Under the pieces are notes generated by a model that saw only the letters and a program-made list of their open reading frames with translations, ran no database searches and had not been told where the DNA came from. A DNA stretch of 64,000 bases from Gari tellinella (Eukaryota; Mollusca; Bivalvia; Cardiida; Psammobiidae): NCBI GenBank assembly GCA_922989275.2, contig OV277869.1, positions 19,602,189-19,666,188 on the forward strand, in the 5' to 3' direction. Each line of letters opens with the position of its first letter. Position 1 is the first letter of the stretch. Below are positions 10,590 to 20,844 of this stretch, in pieces. The position numbers and the translations under genes were made by a program.

Positions 10590-11833
10590 AACATAATATG
10601 GACATGAGATTAGTGTCAAAATGCATGACTTTCCATGTCAGTATAGTATTCAATACCACGTACACTGAGGTGACATGATATTTCTGTTATAATGTTTGTA
10701 TTTCCATGTCATTGTTGTATTCAATACTATGTACACTGAGGTGATATGAGATTCCTGTCATAATGCCTGTATTCCCATGTCACTATAGTATTCTATACCA
10801 CGTAGATTGAGGTAACATGAGATTCTTGTCAGAATGTCTGTATTTTCATGTCACTGTAGTATTCTATACTATTTATACTAAGATGACGTGAGATTACTGT
10901 CATAATACAATTATTTTAATGTCACTATAGAATTCTACACTATATATACTGAGATGGCATGAGTTAACTGTCATAATGCCTGTATTTTCATTTCACTATA
11001 ATGTTCTATATTAGGTTCACTGAGGTTACATGAGATTCCTGAAATAATGTCTGTATTTCCATGTCACTACAGTATTCTATATTATGTACACTGAAGTGAC
11101 ATGAGATTACTGACATAATACAAGCATTTTTATGTCACTATATAGCATTATATACCACGTACACTGAGGTGACATGAGATTCTTTTCAACATGCCTGTAT
11201 TTCCATGTACACTATAGTATTCTATTTTACATGTATGTACACTGAGGTGACATGAGATTCCTGTCATAATGCCTGTCTTTCCAAGTCACTATAGTATTCT
11301 ATACTATGTACACTGAGGTGACATTAGATTACTGTCGTAATACAAGTATTTCCACGTCACTATAGTATTCTATACCACGTACACAGTTATGACATGATAG
11401 TCCTGTCATAATGTCTGTATGTCCATGTCACTATAGTAATCTATAGAAAGTAAACTGAGGTGGCATGGTATTCCTATCATAATGTTTTTTAATGTCACTA
11501 TAGTAGTTTATACTATGTTTACTAAGGTGACATGATATTCCTGTCGTAATGCCTGTATGTCCATGTCAATGTAGTATTCTATGCTATTTATACTGAGGTG
11601 ACATGAGATAACTGTCATAATGTCTGAATTTTCATGTCACTTTAGTATTCTATATTATATACACTGAGGTAACATGAGATTACTGTCATAATGCACGTAT
11701 TTTTATGTCACTATAGTGTTCCATATTATGACACTGATGTGACATGATATTAAAGTCATTAAACAAGTTGTTCCATGTCACTGTAGTATTCTATAATATG
11801 TACACGGATGTAACATGAGATTCGTGTCATAAT
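10590..11833 (+). repeat. 71-bp satellite array, left block
   Basis: Direct tandem units of about 71 bp. The consensus order is GAGGTGACATGAGATTCCTG, TCATAATGCCTGTATTTCCA, TGTCACTATAGTATTCTATA, CTATGTACACT. Unit divergence is often 10-25 percent. Each unit holds the inverted pair GTGACATG / CATGTCAC about 24 bases apart, and a second dyad TATAGTATTCTATACTATA. The array is broken by the retrotransposon at 11834-12981 and continues to 15885. Confidence 0.9.
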
Positions 11834-12981
11834 AAATACGAAAGAAGACTCAAGCAGGAAACGCAACACAAACAATACACCCATCTCTAAAGCAGAACAC
11901 ACACACAGCCATACCATACCAAACAAACACACACACACACACACACACGCAATACCATTCCTTCATCTACACACTAAATAGAAAACAACACGCAAGACAA
12001 ACATAAAGCTAAGTGAACATAGGAGCCCGCCTTGGTACGGTCAGTAGCAATCAATAATCAATTATAAATTAATTATTAACAACAACTGGGGGGTTAAACC
12101 TGGGTTTAGGGGCGCCCAACCTCACACTTATCTCCTATATTCACCTATAAAGACGAACAGTGTACATAAAATATAAACCCTGTTCCACAACCTTACAATC
12201 AAAAAGACCGCCAGCACAGTAAGTAAATACATGTAAAACATCTAACAAAATTCTCTGACAGGATTATTAGTAACACGGGAAAGAATTAAACATTCAAGCC
12301 CGTGTTAAAAATAACCCACTATGGCAACGGTCAAATAGTACTCAAGCGAATAATCTGTAGTCACGAGTAACTGTGAGACATGGGAGGGTTTAGGGTACGA
12401 CAGAGAGGGAGAGAAAAACCAAAGCACGAAAATCCGACATAACTCTCCCGGTTAAGGACGGCTTTAGAGATACATCATCATGTAGTGCTAAGCCCTGTCT
12501 GTCGTCGCACAACCAAAGAGGAAAGCATAGTTATCAATTGTAGATTGATCGATAACCAAACGTGAAGTGCGCAGCAATATAGTTGGATCATAATCTTTTT
12601 TGAGGAAAAATCTAATACGTTTCACAAATAGGTTTTGAAAATGCATATGTCCAAGAATCTTACGAAGTCTGTAAATCACATCACCATAAAACTCCGGATG
12701 TGAAATACCTTGCCGCAGAAAAGACTTTAAGTTACATTTATACTTGTTAATGAGAGGAAGATTTCTATAAAAGAATTTAGAAAATGTTTTACGAAGTTTA
12801 TGAAATCTGTACCCCTGTTTAAGAAGCTTTTCAGTAATAGTTTTATTACGAATGTGGAAGTCCTCAACAGAGGTACAAGCCCTAGCAAAACGAATAAGTT
12901 GTGAAATATAAACCCCGTAAGATGTAGAACGGGGAACATCGCCATCTAGATGAGGATAGTTTACAATACTAAAATCAAAAT
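11834..12981 (-). mobile_element. Non-LTR retrotransposon, 5'-truncated copy 2
   Basis: A 1.15-kb insertion cleanly interrupts the satellite: the unit phrase GTCATAAT stops at 11833 and ATGCCTATATTTCC resumes at 12982. Read on the minus strand it has the C-terminal part of a reverse-transcriptase-type protein, about 650 bp of 3' untranslated sequence, a TG microsatellite, and the shared 3' end CTTTCGTATTTAT. The 3' part matches copies at 818-1067 and 25514-25991. A conserved stem CTGGGGGGTTAAACC..GGGTTTAGGGG is found near 12088-12117 and 25697-25732. Confidence 0.75.
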
Positions 12982-12985
12982 TATG
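12488..12985 (-). pseudogene. C-terminal fragment of a retrotransposon reverse-transcriptase ORF
   Basis: About 165 codons of protein-like sequence on the minus strand, starting where the insertion begins and ending at a TAA/TGA-bounded stop at 12488. Motifs such as LDGDVPRSTSYGVYISQLIRFAR, followed by basic K/R-rich helices (LRKTFSKFFYRN, GDVIYRLRKI), match what I recall of the region after the RT domain in proteins annotated as reverse transcriptase in mollusc, cnidarian and lancelet genomes. The catalytic RT core is absent through 5' truncation. The first 14 residues of the longest open frame come from satellite DNA and are not part of the protein. The clade of the element is not assigned. 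Confidence 0.6.
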
Positions 12986-15885
12986 CCTATATTTCCGTGT
13001 CACTATCGTATTATATACTATGTACACTGAGTTGACATGCGATTAGTGTCATAATGCATGTACATGTATTTCCATGTCATTATAGTATTTGATATTAAGA
13101 ATACTGAGGTGACATGAGATTCCTGTCATAATGCCTGTATGTCCATGCCACTGTAGTATTCTATATTATGTACACTGAGGTGACATGAGATTCCTGTCAT
13201 AATACAAGAAATTCCATTCACTATAGTATTCTACATTGTATATTGTGTACATTAAGTTGATCTGATATTCCTGTTACATATCTGCATGTCCATGTCACTA
13301 TATCATGTTATACCATGTACACTGAGGTGACATGGGATTCCTGTAATAATGCCTTTATTTTCATGTCACTTTAGTATCCTATTTTATGTACACTGAAGTG
13401 AAATGAGAGTCCTGTAATAATGCCTGTATTGCAATGTTACTATAGTATTCTATACCATGTACACTGAGGTGACATGAAATTCCTTTCACAATTCCTGTAT
13501 TTCAATGTGACTATAGTAGTTTATATATATATACACTAAGGTGACATGAGATTCCTGTCATTATACAATTATTTCCATGTCACTGTAGTATTCTAAACTA
13601 TGTACACGGAAGTGACAAAAAATTTCTGTCATAATGCCTGTATGTCACTATAATATTTTATACTATGTATAATGAGGTGACATGAGAGTCCTGCAATTAT
13701 ACAAGTATTTCCATGTCATTAAAGTGTTCTATACTATGTACACAGAGATGACATGAGATTCTTGTCATTATACAAGTATTTCCATGTCACTATAGTATTC
13801 TATACTATGTTCACTGAGGTGAAATGAGATTCCTGTTATTATACAAGTATTTCTACGTCACTACAGTATTCTATACTATGTACACGGAGGTGACATGAGA
13901 TACCTGTCATTATACAAGTATTTCCATGTCACTATAGTATTCTATACTATGTACACGGAGGTGACATGAGATTCCTGCCATAATGCCTGTATGTCCATGT
14001 CACTATAGCATTCTATACTATGTACACTGAGATGACATGAGATTCCTGTCTTTATACAAGTATTTAAATGTCACTATAGTATTATATACTATGTACACTG
14101 AGGTGACATGAGATTCCTGTCATAATCTCTGTATTTCCATGTCACTCTAGTATTTTATACTATATTCACTGAAGTGACATGAGATTCCTGTCATAATACA
14201 CATATTTCCATGTAACTATAGTATCCTATACTATGTACACTGAGTTGACATGAGATTTCTGTCATAGGGCCTTTATTTCCATGTCACTATAGTATGCTAT
14301 ACTATGTACACTGAGGTGACATTAGATTCCTGTCATAATGCCTGTATTTCCATGTCACTATAGTATGCTATACTATGTACACTGAGATGACATGAGATTT
14401 CTGTCAAAATGCCTGTATGTCCATTTCGCTATAGCATTGTATACTACATGTATATGTACACTGAGGTGGCATGAGATTCCTGTCATAATGCCTGTATTTC
14501 TATATAAGACTCACTATAGTTTTCTATACTATGTACACTGAGGTGACATGAGATTCCTGTCATTATAAAAGTAGTTCCATGTCACTTTAGTTTGCTATAC
14601 TTTGTACACTGAGGTGACATGAGATTCCTGTCATATAACTGTATGTCCATGTGGCTATAATATTATATACTATGTACACCGAGGTGACATGAGACTCCTG
14701 TCATATTGCCTGTATTTCCATGCCACTATAGTATTCTAAACTATGTACACTGAGGTGACATGATATTCATGTTATAATGCATGGCTGTCCATGCCATTAT
14801 AGTATTCTATACCATGTTCATTAGTGTTACATCAGAGTACACTGAGTTGACATCAAATTCCTGTTACAATACAAGTATTTCCATATCACTATAGTTTTCT
14901 ATAGTAAGTTCACTGAAGTGACATCAAATTCCCGTCTTAAAACATGAATGTCCATGTTACTATAGTTTTCTATACTATGTACACTGTGGTGATATGAAAT
15001 TCATGTCATAATGCGTTGATTTCCATGTCACTATATGATTCTATACCATGTTCATTTAGGTGACATGGGATTCCTTTCATAATGTAAGGATTTCTATGTC
15101 ACTGTTGTTTCCTATACCATGTTGACTGAGGTGACATCAAATGCCTGTTATAATGCAAGTATATCTAAGCCATTATAGTATTCTATACTATGTAGACTGA
15201 GTTGACATTAGATTATTGTAAAAATGCAAGGATGTCCATGCCATTAAAGAATTCTTTAAAATATACACTGCTGAAGGTGACATGAGATTCATGTCATAAT
15301 GCAAGGATTCCCATGTCCCTAAAGTATTCTTGACTATGTTCATTGAACTGCCAATAGATTACTATGATTTTGCATGTAATCATTGTATTCTATTCTATGA
15401 AGACTGAGGTGACATGATATTTCTGTCATATTGCAAGAATTTCTATGTTACTATAGTATTCTATACCATGTTCCCTTCGATGCTATGAGTTTCCTGTCAT
15501 TATATATGGATGTCTATGTTTCGAAAGTATTTTGTACTTTGTTCTCTAGAATTGACGTTAGATTCCATTTATTTTGCATGGAGTATATGTCACCATAGTA
15601 GGCTACTATGAACACTCAGTTGACATTAAGTTCCTGTAATATTGCAAATATTTCAATATTACTATAGTATTCTACATCATGTACTTTGAAGTGACATGAG
15701 ATTGCTGTCATATTGCAAGAATGTCCATGACACTATATATATAGTGTTTTATAGCATGTTCCTTTATGTAACATAATATTCCTGTCATTATGTAAATATT
15801 TCCAAGTCCCTATAGTATGCTGTACTACATACATTGAGGTGAAATGAGAATTATTTCATATTGCAAGGATTTCCATGTAAGTATA
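12982..15885 (+). repeat. 71-bp satellite array, right block
   Basis: Continuation of the array, roughly 40 units. The best-preserved stretch is 13700-14800, where neighbouring units differ at only a few positions. Beyond about 14820 units become diverged (TGACATCAAATTCCTG variants), and they fade out near 15885. Together with the left block about 60 units are present. Confidence 0.9.
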
Positions 15886-16310
15886 TATGAAAATGACAAT
15901 GATTTTAATTGCACCAAGGTCTAAGCCCCGTGCCATAAATTAAATTCATGTTAGAATATTAGGATATGTATGTCTCCGAAGTATTCTATACTATGTACAC
16001 TGAAGAGACATGAGATTTTTTCAACATGCAAGGTTTCTATAGTTTTGGTCTTGACAAATACATGGCACACACCAAGTATTAAAGTCACAAGTTCAGCAAT
16101 GCAAAAGTTATAAGCGCTGCTATGAGTTTGGGACAAAGTCAGGCAGGTAGATCAGTTTCTGCCATCTATGGGCTAATTGGACCCCAAAGAGAGAGGGCGG
16201 ATACAGAAACCCGGGCGTGATGCCATACGCTTATTATCAGGGTTCTCTGGTTAAATTTAGATGACCAGTGCAAAGCACAGATACATTGAACATAAGCTTA
16301 GAAAGTCTCA
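15886..16310. other. No gene recognised
   Basis: Unique-looking sequence between the satellite and the tRNA-like modules. A 61-codon minus frame at 15951 has no support. Confidence 0.4.
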
Positions 16311-16314
16311 TCCG

Positions 16315-16400
16315 AAAGACTTGGTCAGGCAGGGTATCGAACTCACGACTTCAGGTATCGTTTTCGATTGGGTTACAACTGCACCACGCCAGACAGACAG
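16315..16400 (-). repeat. tRNA-like module (tRNA-derived SINE head or pseudo-tRNA)
   Basis: On the minus strand GGCGTGGTGCAGTTG resembles an RNA polymerase III A box, and GAGTTCGATACCC is a good B box, about 45 bases apart. Cloverleaf arms pair poorly, so it is not called a functional tRNA. Confidence 0.45.
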
Positions 16401-16554
16401 ATAAACAGACATGCAGAAAGGGAAACATTATATGTCCCCAATTCACATATTTTGTGTTCATAAAAGATAATTATTCCATGATTAGATCTTCTTTGAGTAC
16501 TTAGGTAAGTGTAGCCTGGTTGTGTTTATAGTTAAATGGTAAGAGATTTGTGTA

Positions 16555-16630
16555 ATGCACGGATATTTCAGATGGGAGAGTACTCCCCTGTAATTTAGGG
16601 GTCCCGGGTTAGAGTCCAGGTCTGGCTGCA
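16555..16630 (+). repeat. tRNA-like module
   Basis: AGATGGGAGAGTAC (A box-like), an anticodon-like stem CCCCT-GTAATTT-AGGGG and GGGTTAGAGTCC (B box-like) occur in tRNA order. The T arm and acceptor stem do not pair well. Probable SINE head. Confidence 0.45.
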
Positions 16631-16821
16631 TATTTGTCTCACCATGTTTGTTTGTCTTTTGATACTGATTTACACCTCTTTCGAGTATTACTAGCAGAGG
16701 CACTTATGGGGTACACCAGAGACTGGACCAGGCCGGTGACTTATCCCGACACCGACGAACCAGTCATAATGCTATCCCGAAATCCTGAGCGCCAAGGAGG
16801 GAAGCCATTACTACCAATTTA

Positions 16822-17193
16822 TAAGTACAGCGCTCCCTCCCTACAATGGCCCTCCTAACAACGACTTCCTCCTTTCAACGACACTTGCTGCTGTTCCCTA
16901 AACAGGACAATTATGTCCAACCTATTAACGGCTGCCATGTCGTCTGCTTAAAATTGACGTCTGTTGTTTTTCTCATATTTACAAAAAAGGACAATTTGAC
17001 AGATAAAAACTTCATGAATAACGAGTGACAAACAGCTTGCATCCAGATCAGACACCGCGTCACGCGGTGTCTGATCTGGATTCAAGCTGTTTTCAAATGA
17101 AACCAATGCTTCCCCTATAACGACTCCCGCCGAACAACGGACACATTCTGTGTCTCCCACTGGATGTCGTTGTAGAGAGGGAGCGCTGTTTTT
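16822..17193. mobile_element. Miniature inverted-repeat element family B, copy 1 (about 370 bp)
   Basis: The ends ACAGCGCTCCCTCCCTACAA and TTGTAGAGAGGGAGCGCTGT are inverted. The interior follows the same order as copies at 36285-36632 and 36883-37256: ACAACGACT, GCTGTTCCC..AAACAGGACAAT, CTGC..TGTCGTCTGCTTAAA, then hairpin family H, then AACGACTCC..CCGAACAA. Non-autonomous, non-coding. Confidence 0.75.
17031..17092. repeat. Palindromic hairpin family H, copy 2 (inside family B element)
   Basis: AACAGCTTGCATCCAGATC and GATCTGGATTCAAGCTGTT pair, and inner CAGACACCGCGT / ACGCGGTGTCTG pair with a one-base loop. CACC/GGTG replaces the CGCC/GGCG of other copies, so both arms changed together. Confidence 0.8.
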
Positions 17194-17249
17194 GGTTTGA
17201 ACACGCAACCTCCCGCACTGTGCAAATGTAACATAGATCTGGTGAGAAA

Positions 17250-17325
17250 CAATGTGCATCCAGACCTTGATTCAAACCTTACGGATCCAGGGCTCTCCGT
17301 TCTGAGCTATCCAGGCCGCTGACAT
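17250..17325 (-). repeat. tRNA-like module
   Basis: On the minus strand GGATAGCTCAGAACGG (A box-like), an anticodon-like region and GGTTTGAATCAAGG (degenerate B box) occur in order. Not a functional tRNA. Confidence 0.35.
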
Positions 17326-17445
17326 AAATTTCTCACTATTTAACTATAAACTCAACCCGTCTACACACCCTTCTCTACACAGAATTGGTCACGAATTCTT
17401 AATTAATGAACACTCCAAGAGTTTATCTTTTTATTATATATATAT

Positions 17446-17522
17446 AATTCATGTAGTGGTTAGCATGCTGGACCGGCAATCCAGAGACCCGTGGTTCGAT
17501 TCCCGGCCGCGGCGGCTGACTT
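17446..17522 (+). repeat. tRNA-like module, the best tRNA match in the window
   Basis: TGTAGTGGTTAGCATG (A box), anticodon stem CTGGA-CCGGCAA-TCCAG and GGTTCGATTCCC (perfect B box) are present. The 3' acceptor-like strand CCGCGGCGGC has no partner in the AT-rich 5' side, two T-stem pairs fail, and position 33 is C. I therefore read it as a pseudo-tRNA or SINE head. Confidence 0.5.
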
Positions 17523-17637
17523 TTCATAACGTCTTTTTCCGATATATATTTATATATTTGTACCCTCTGTGCGTTTCATATAACCCTACGTTGGTCGTCA
17601 AATGTAACTTGGTATTCATAGAAAGAAACATATAACC

Positions 17638-17703
17638 TCAGACCTGGGATCGAACCCGGGTCGCCATGTTCGCAGTCATACACTCTACCACGTCGCCATA
17701 AAA
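17638..17703 (-). repeat. tRNA-like module
   Basis: On the minus strand GACGTGGTAGAGTGT (A box-like) and CCCGGGTTCGATCCC (B box) lie about 35 bases apart. It is head-to-head with the module at 17446-17522. Confidence 0.45.
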
Positions 17704-18283
17704 CACTATTGTACAGCAAGGGCTGAAGGCCGTACTTGTAAGTGATAATAACCTATACATACTGTAATATAAAGGATTTCTGTCAAATTAAAATCCAAAA
17801 CAATGTATCAATACATTTATATCACAAAATATTGTCCTCGTCTCTACTTTCACTTTCATTTTCATTAATTTAAGCCCTTAATTAATGGATTAACCCAATT
17901 CGTCAACAAGAGAATACATAAGCAAATAGGGAATATTCTGATCAGACACCGTAGTTGCAGCGTCTCCAGGGTCTACACTGTCTGAAAGTTCATATGAAAC
18001 ATTCTGATTTATGGACAATCACTGTGAACAGTGTCTTAATAGAACAACCTCATACGAGCGTATTTCATCCTACATTTGTTGTTAGAGTCGCTTATTAAAC
18101 TAGTAAGAATTCCTCGTGGGTCATGACATGATACCCAGGAATTTATCATACATCTATAAGGACATATATTACAGCATGTTTCATTGTAATATTCAGACAA
18201 CCGATAACTTACCTATGATTATACATTCCTCTGAGTGGCTAAAAGGGTGTAGACGACGAGTTCAGTATTTACACACGAAAGCG

Positions 18284-18317
18284 TGACGTCAGCAGAAGCG
18301 CAAAAATTGTGACGTCA
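18284..18317. promoter_or_regulatory. Pair of full CRE octamers
   Basis: TGACGTCA occurs at 18284-18291 and again at 18310-18317, 26 bp apart. This is the CREB/ATF site. No transcription start or exon could be linked to it. Confidence 0.4.
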
Positions 18318-18480
18318 GACATGAGAATACTGACATTTAGCGCTAGCCCTAACCTAAGAAGCAATCAGTGGTATTTGAACACGCTGCTGATTATTCGTTC
18401 TGTTATAAACGCAAACGAAAAGCAAACGCAATGGTATGGAAAACGTACAAAAAAATGTTTCTGAAATTTCAAACTGAGAT

Positions 18481-18548
18481 GCAAATTGTTTGGAGCCTGA
18501 TAAGAAAACTCTTTACCCGGCGTCTGATCTGGCTCTTAACTGTTTGCA
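18481..18548. repeat. Palindromic hairpin family H, decayed copy
   Basis: GCAAATTGTTTGGAGCCTGAT...CCCGGCGTCTGATCTGGCTC..AACTGTTTGC. The outer arms pair and the left inner arm has decayed. Confidence 0.6.
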
Positions 18549-19129
18549 ATTAAAAGAACTGTTTAACTATAAACGCGTTAATTAGAGAAGAATGACGTTT
18601 TCTTAACTGTACTGTACATACTTTTTATAAAATGTTTTGTGCATCAACTTTTCAGCTCTGTATTGCAAACATTCATTAATATTTACATTCGCCCCATTTA
18701 ATTCCACTGAACAAAATGACGTTTATTTCAAATAAACGTAATTTCACTAGGGGCAGTACTTGTGGACACCTTTCCGAAGAGGAGGCGGGGCTTATAGTTC
18801 TGCTCTCAGCGAATCATCAATATATTCGCAATGTAAACACACGGCCTGTGAATTTAATGCTTTTTCCACTTCGTGTAAATCTATCACAAACAACTGCAGT
18901 ATAACCTTTCCATGACGGCCACTTAATCAAATTCATTATTAAAGTGCTTAAGACAGATGAGTGCTTAATACAAAGTGAAAGTATAACAAAAAAAAACAAC
19001 TCCTTTAGGATAATTCTGATGTTTTACTTCATTCTAAGCGGCCATCTGTCTTTCATGTGGCCTATTACATGATGAGGAAAGTGCATGTTGTGAGAGCGAG
19101 CGGACATCTCAAAGTAAATTGCCAAAAGG

Positions 19130-19134
19130 ACAGG
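19130..19134. repeat. Target-site duplication of the BEL/Pao element (left)
   Basis: ACAGG here and at 26785-26789 immediately flank the two LTRs. A 5-bp duplication is usual for BEL/Pao integration. Confidence 0.8.
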
Positions 19135-19347
19135 TGTTCTTTATACTATAACTTTATCTATTTTGTTTCACTATAGTTTTGTTTTTTCGCGACGAAACAT
19201 CACAAAAATCTTCTTTAATGCCATGTGCTTTATTTCTATTATCGATCTGTTATATCTAACTGTTTTAAGCCTATAAGAGATGGAATATGTTCCTCAGTTC
19301 AAGTAAAAAAGAATTTGTTCTATGCTAATTGAGTTCTCTTCAGAACA
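19135..19347 (-). repeat. 3' LTR of the BEL/Pao element
   Basis: 213 bp bounded by TG...CA, matching 26573-26784 with about ten differences, most of them clustered in the TTTTTTCGCGAC / TTTTGGGCGAC region. It is adjacent to the purine-rich tract, which reads AAGGTGGGGAGAA on the minus strand. Confidence 0.92.
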
Positions 19348-20844
19348 TTCTCCCCACCTTAATTAGACCTAGTCTTATTAATGTACAATGAAGCCAATAA
19401 GACTCTATCTAATTAAGTTACCTAGTAATAAGCCATATTTTACACAAATTCTGTTTCTATAAAATTACTGGAACTCAACATAGATCCATAAAATACAGAT
19501 TAACTATATCTCTTTTCATCAAGAGCCTATAAAGTCAGTAAATATAATCAATAAGAAAGATAACTCTAGCCACACCACAATCCTAGTTGCATAGTAGATG
19601 CACAGTTATTTCCCTTGTACCAGATTTAGTTACAAGGCAAACAGGACTGCATTTTGCAATATAATATCTTTCTGACCTCTATAAAACCTCTTTTGACCTG
19701 ACTAGAGTTTCTTTACTCGATCCATAGTAACATTTAAAATATAAGCTATAAAGTATCAACTGACTAAATAATGATTTTTTACATGTACAGACTGACTATT
19801 TTGCTCCTAGTTGAGCTCTATATATAGTACAAATTAGTACACAAGTTAAACAAAGTGTCACCTTTTTAAACAGCAAATAATGTATACCCTGGTCAATTCA
19901 GTCTAATAAAACTATTTGATCTGGGTTAACAAGATGTGTTAGGTCTGAAATAATCAATCTATAGACATATAAAAAAAAATTCCAACAACAAGCAATAAAC
20001 ATCAAACTCTAGGAATTACAATTCCAAATACCTTAAGAATTTAACTTGAAATTATGAAATACATATGTAACTGTTTTTTGTTGATCATAACTACATCCAC
20101 TTGTGAATTTATCTTTAAATTCCAATTCAACTATCCGAATAATTAATCAATACTTCCATAAGTAAAGCCTAAGTAAGAAAACATTGATAAATTCACAACT
20201 GGAGCAACAGCATGTACCTTATCAATACTGTTTCAACTTAACTCTATGCCATAAGTATGAGATTCATATGTTTCTTAACAAGTTACAGAAGCAGTACAGT
20301 ACTCTAAAATATAAACAGGTTTATGGCTTCAGACAAAATCAGGAGTTTTGATACCTTTTCTATAGCATGTTTTCAAATGAGCAAGTCAACAAATTCTTTT
20401 GATCTGCTCTTGGAAAAATGCCTGATAGAACAAAACTTAATTATCATATTATCTAGTTTAATAGTAACCATGTATCAGATGTAATGATAATCAATTCTCT
20501 TATACAATAAATTTTGTAAGATTAACTGCTTGATTGTTTTGTGTCTCTTTCACATTTGCTGGATTGTTTTTGTGTCTCTTTCACATTTGCTGGGCCCGTA
20601 TGTAGTTCAAGTAATTATATAAAATCTTAAATCTTTGGTTTGAACACTTATGCATGTGCTTTCTATAGGGATTATTATGCCCATTTTCATTGAACACTTG
20701 ACTTAATGCACACACTTTCTATGGGGATTATTATGCCCCTTTTTCACTGAACACCTAACTCAATGCACACAATTTCTAAAGGGATTATTATGCCGTTTTT
20801 CACTTAACACTTAACTTAATTCAGGATAGTTTATTGTTTCGCGA
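19348..20844 (-). other. Non-coding 3' region of the BEL/Pao element with tandem repeats
   Basis: No open frame resembling an envelope. A 33-bp direct repeat (TTGTGTCTCTTTCACATTTGCTGG twice) lies at 20530-20592. A unit of about 67 bp (TTTCTA..GGGATTATTATGCCC..TTTTCA) is repeated three times at 20650-20820, next to the integrase stop codon. Confidence 0.75.

Larger units (their letters stand above)
17704..19129. other. No gene recognised
   Basis: About 1.4 kb without protein-like frames. It holds two TGACGTCA sites (18284 and 18310) and a decayed hairpin H at 18481-18548, and ends at the target duplication of the BEL element. Confidence 0.45.

Noticed and set aside
12727..12945. 72-codon minus frame overlapping the retrotransposon ORF
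   Set aside because: It lies in a different frame of the RT-tail coding region and is its shadow.
10590..15885. CRISPR array
   Set aside because: Regular spacing is present, but the whole 71-bp unit is repeated without unique spacers, and the context is eukaryotic.
17446..17522. Functional tRNA-Ala (GGC)
   Set aside because: A and B boxes and the anticodon stem are good, but the 5' acceptor strand is AT-rich and cannot pair, two T-stem pairs fail and position 33 is C.
19348..20844. Envelope gene of the BEL element
   Set aside because: No frame longer than about 60 codons and no signal or membrane segment in this 1.5 kb.
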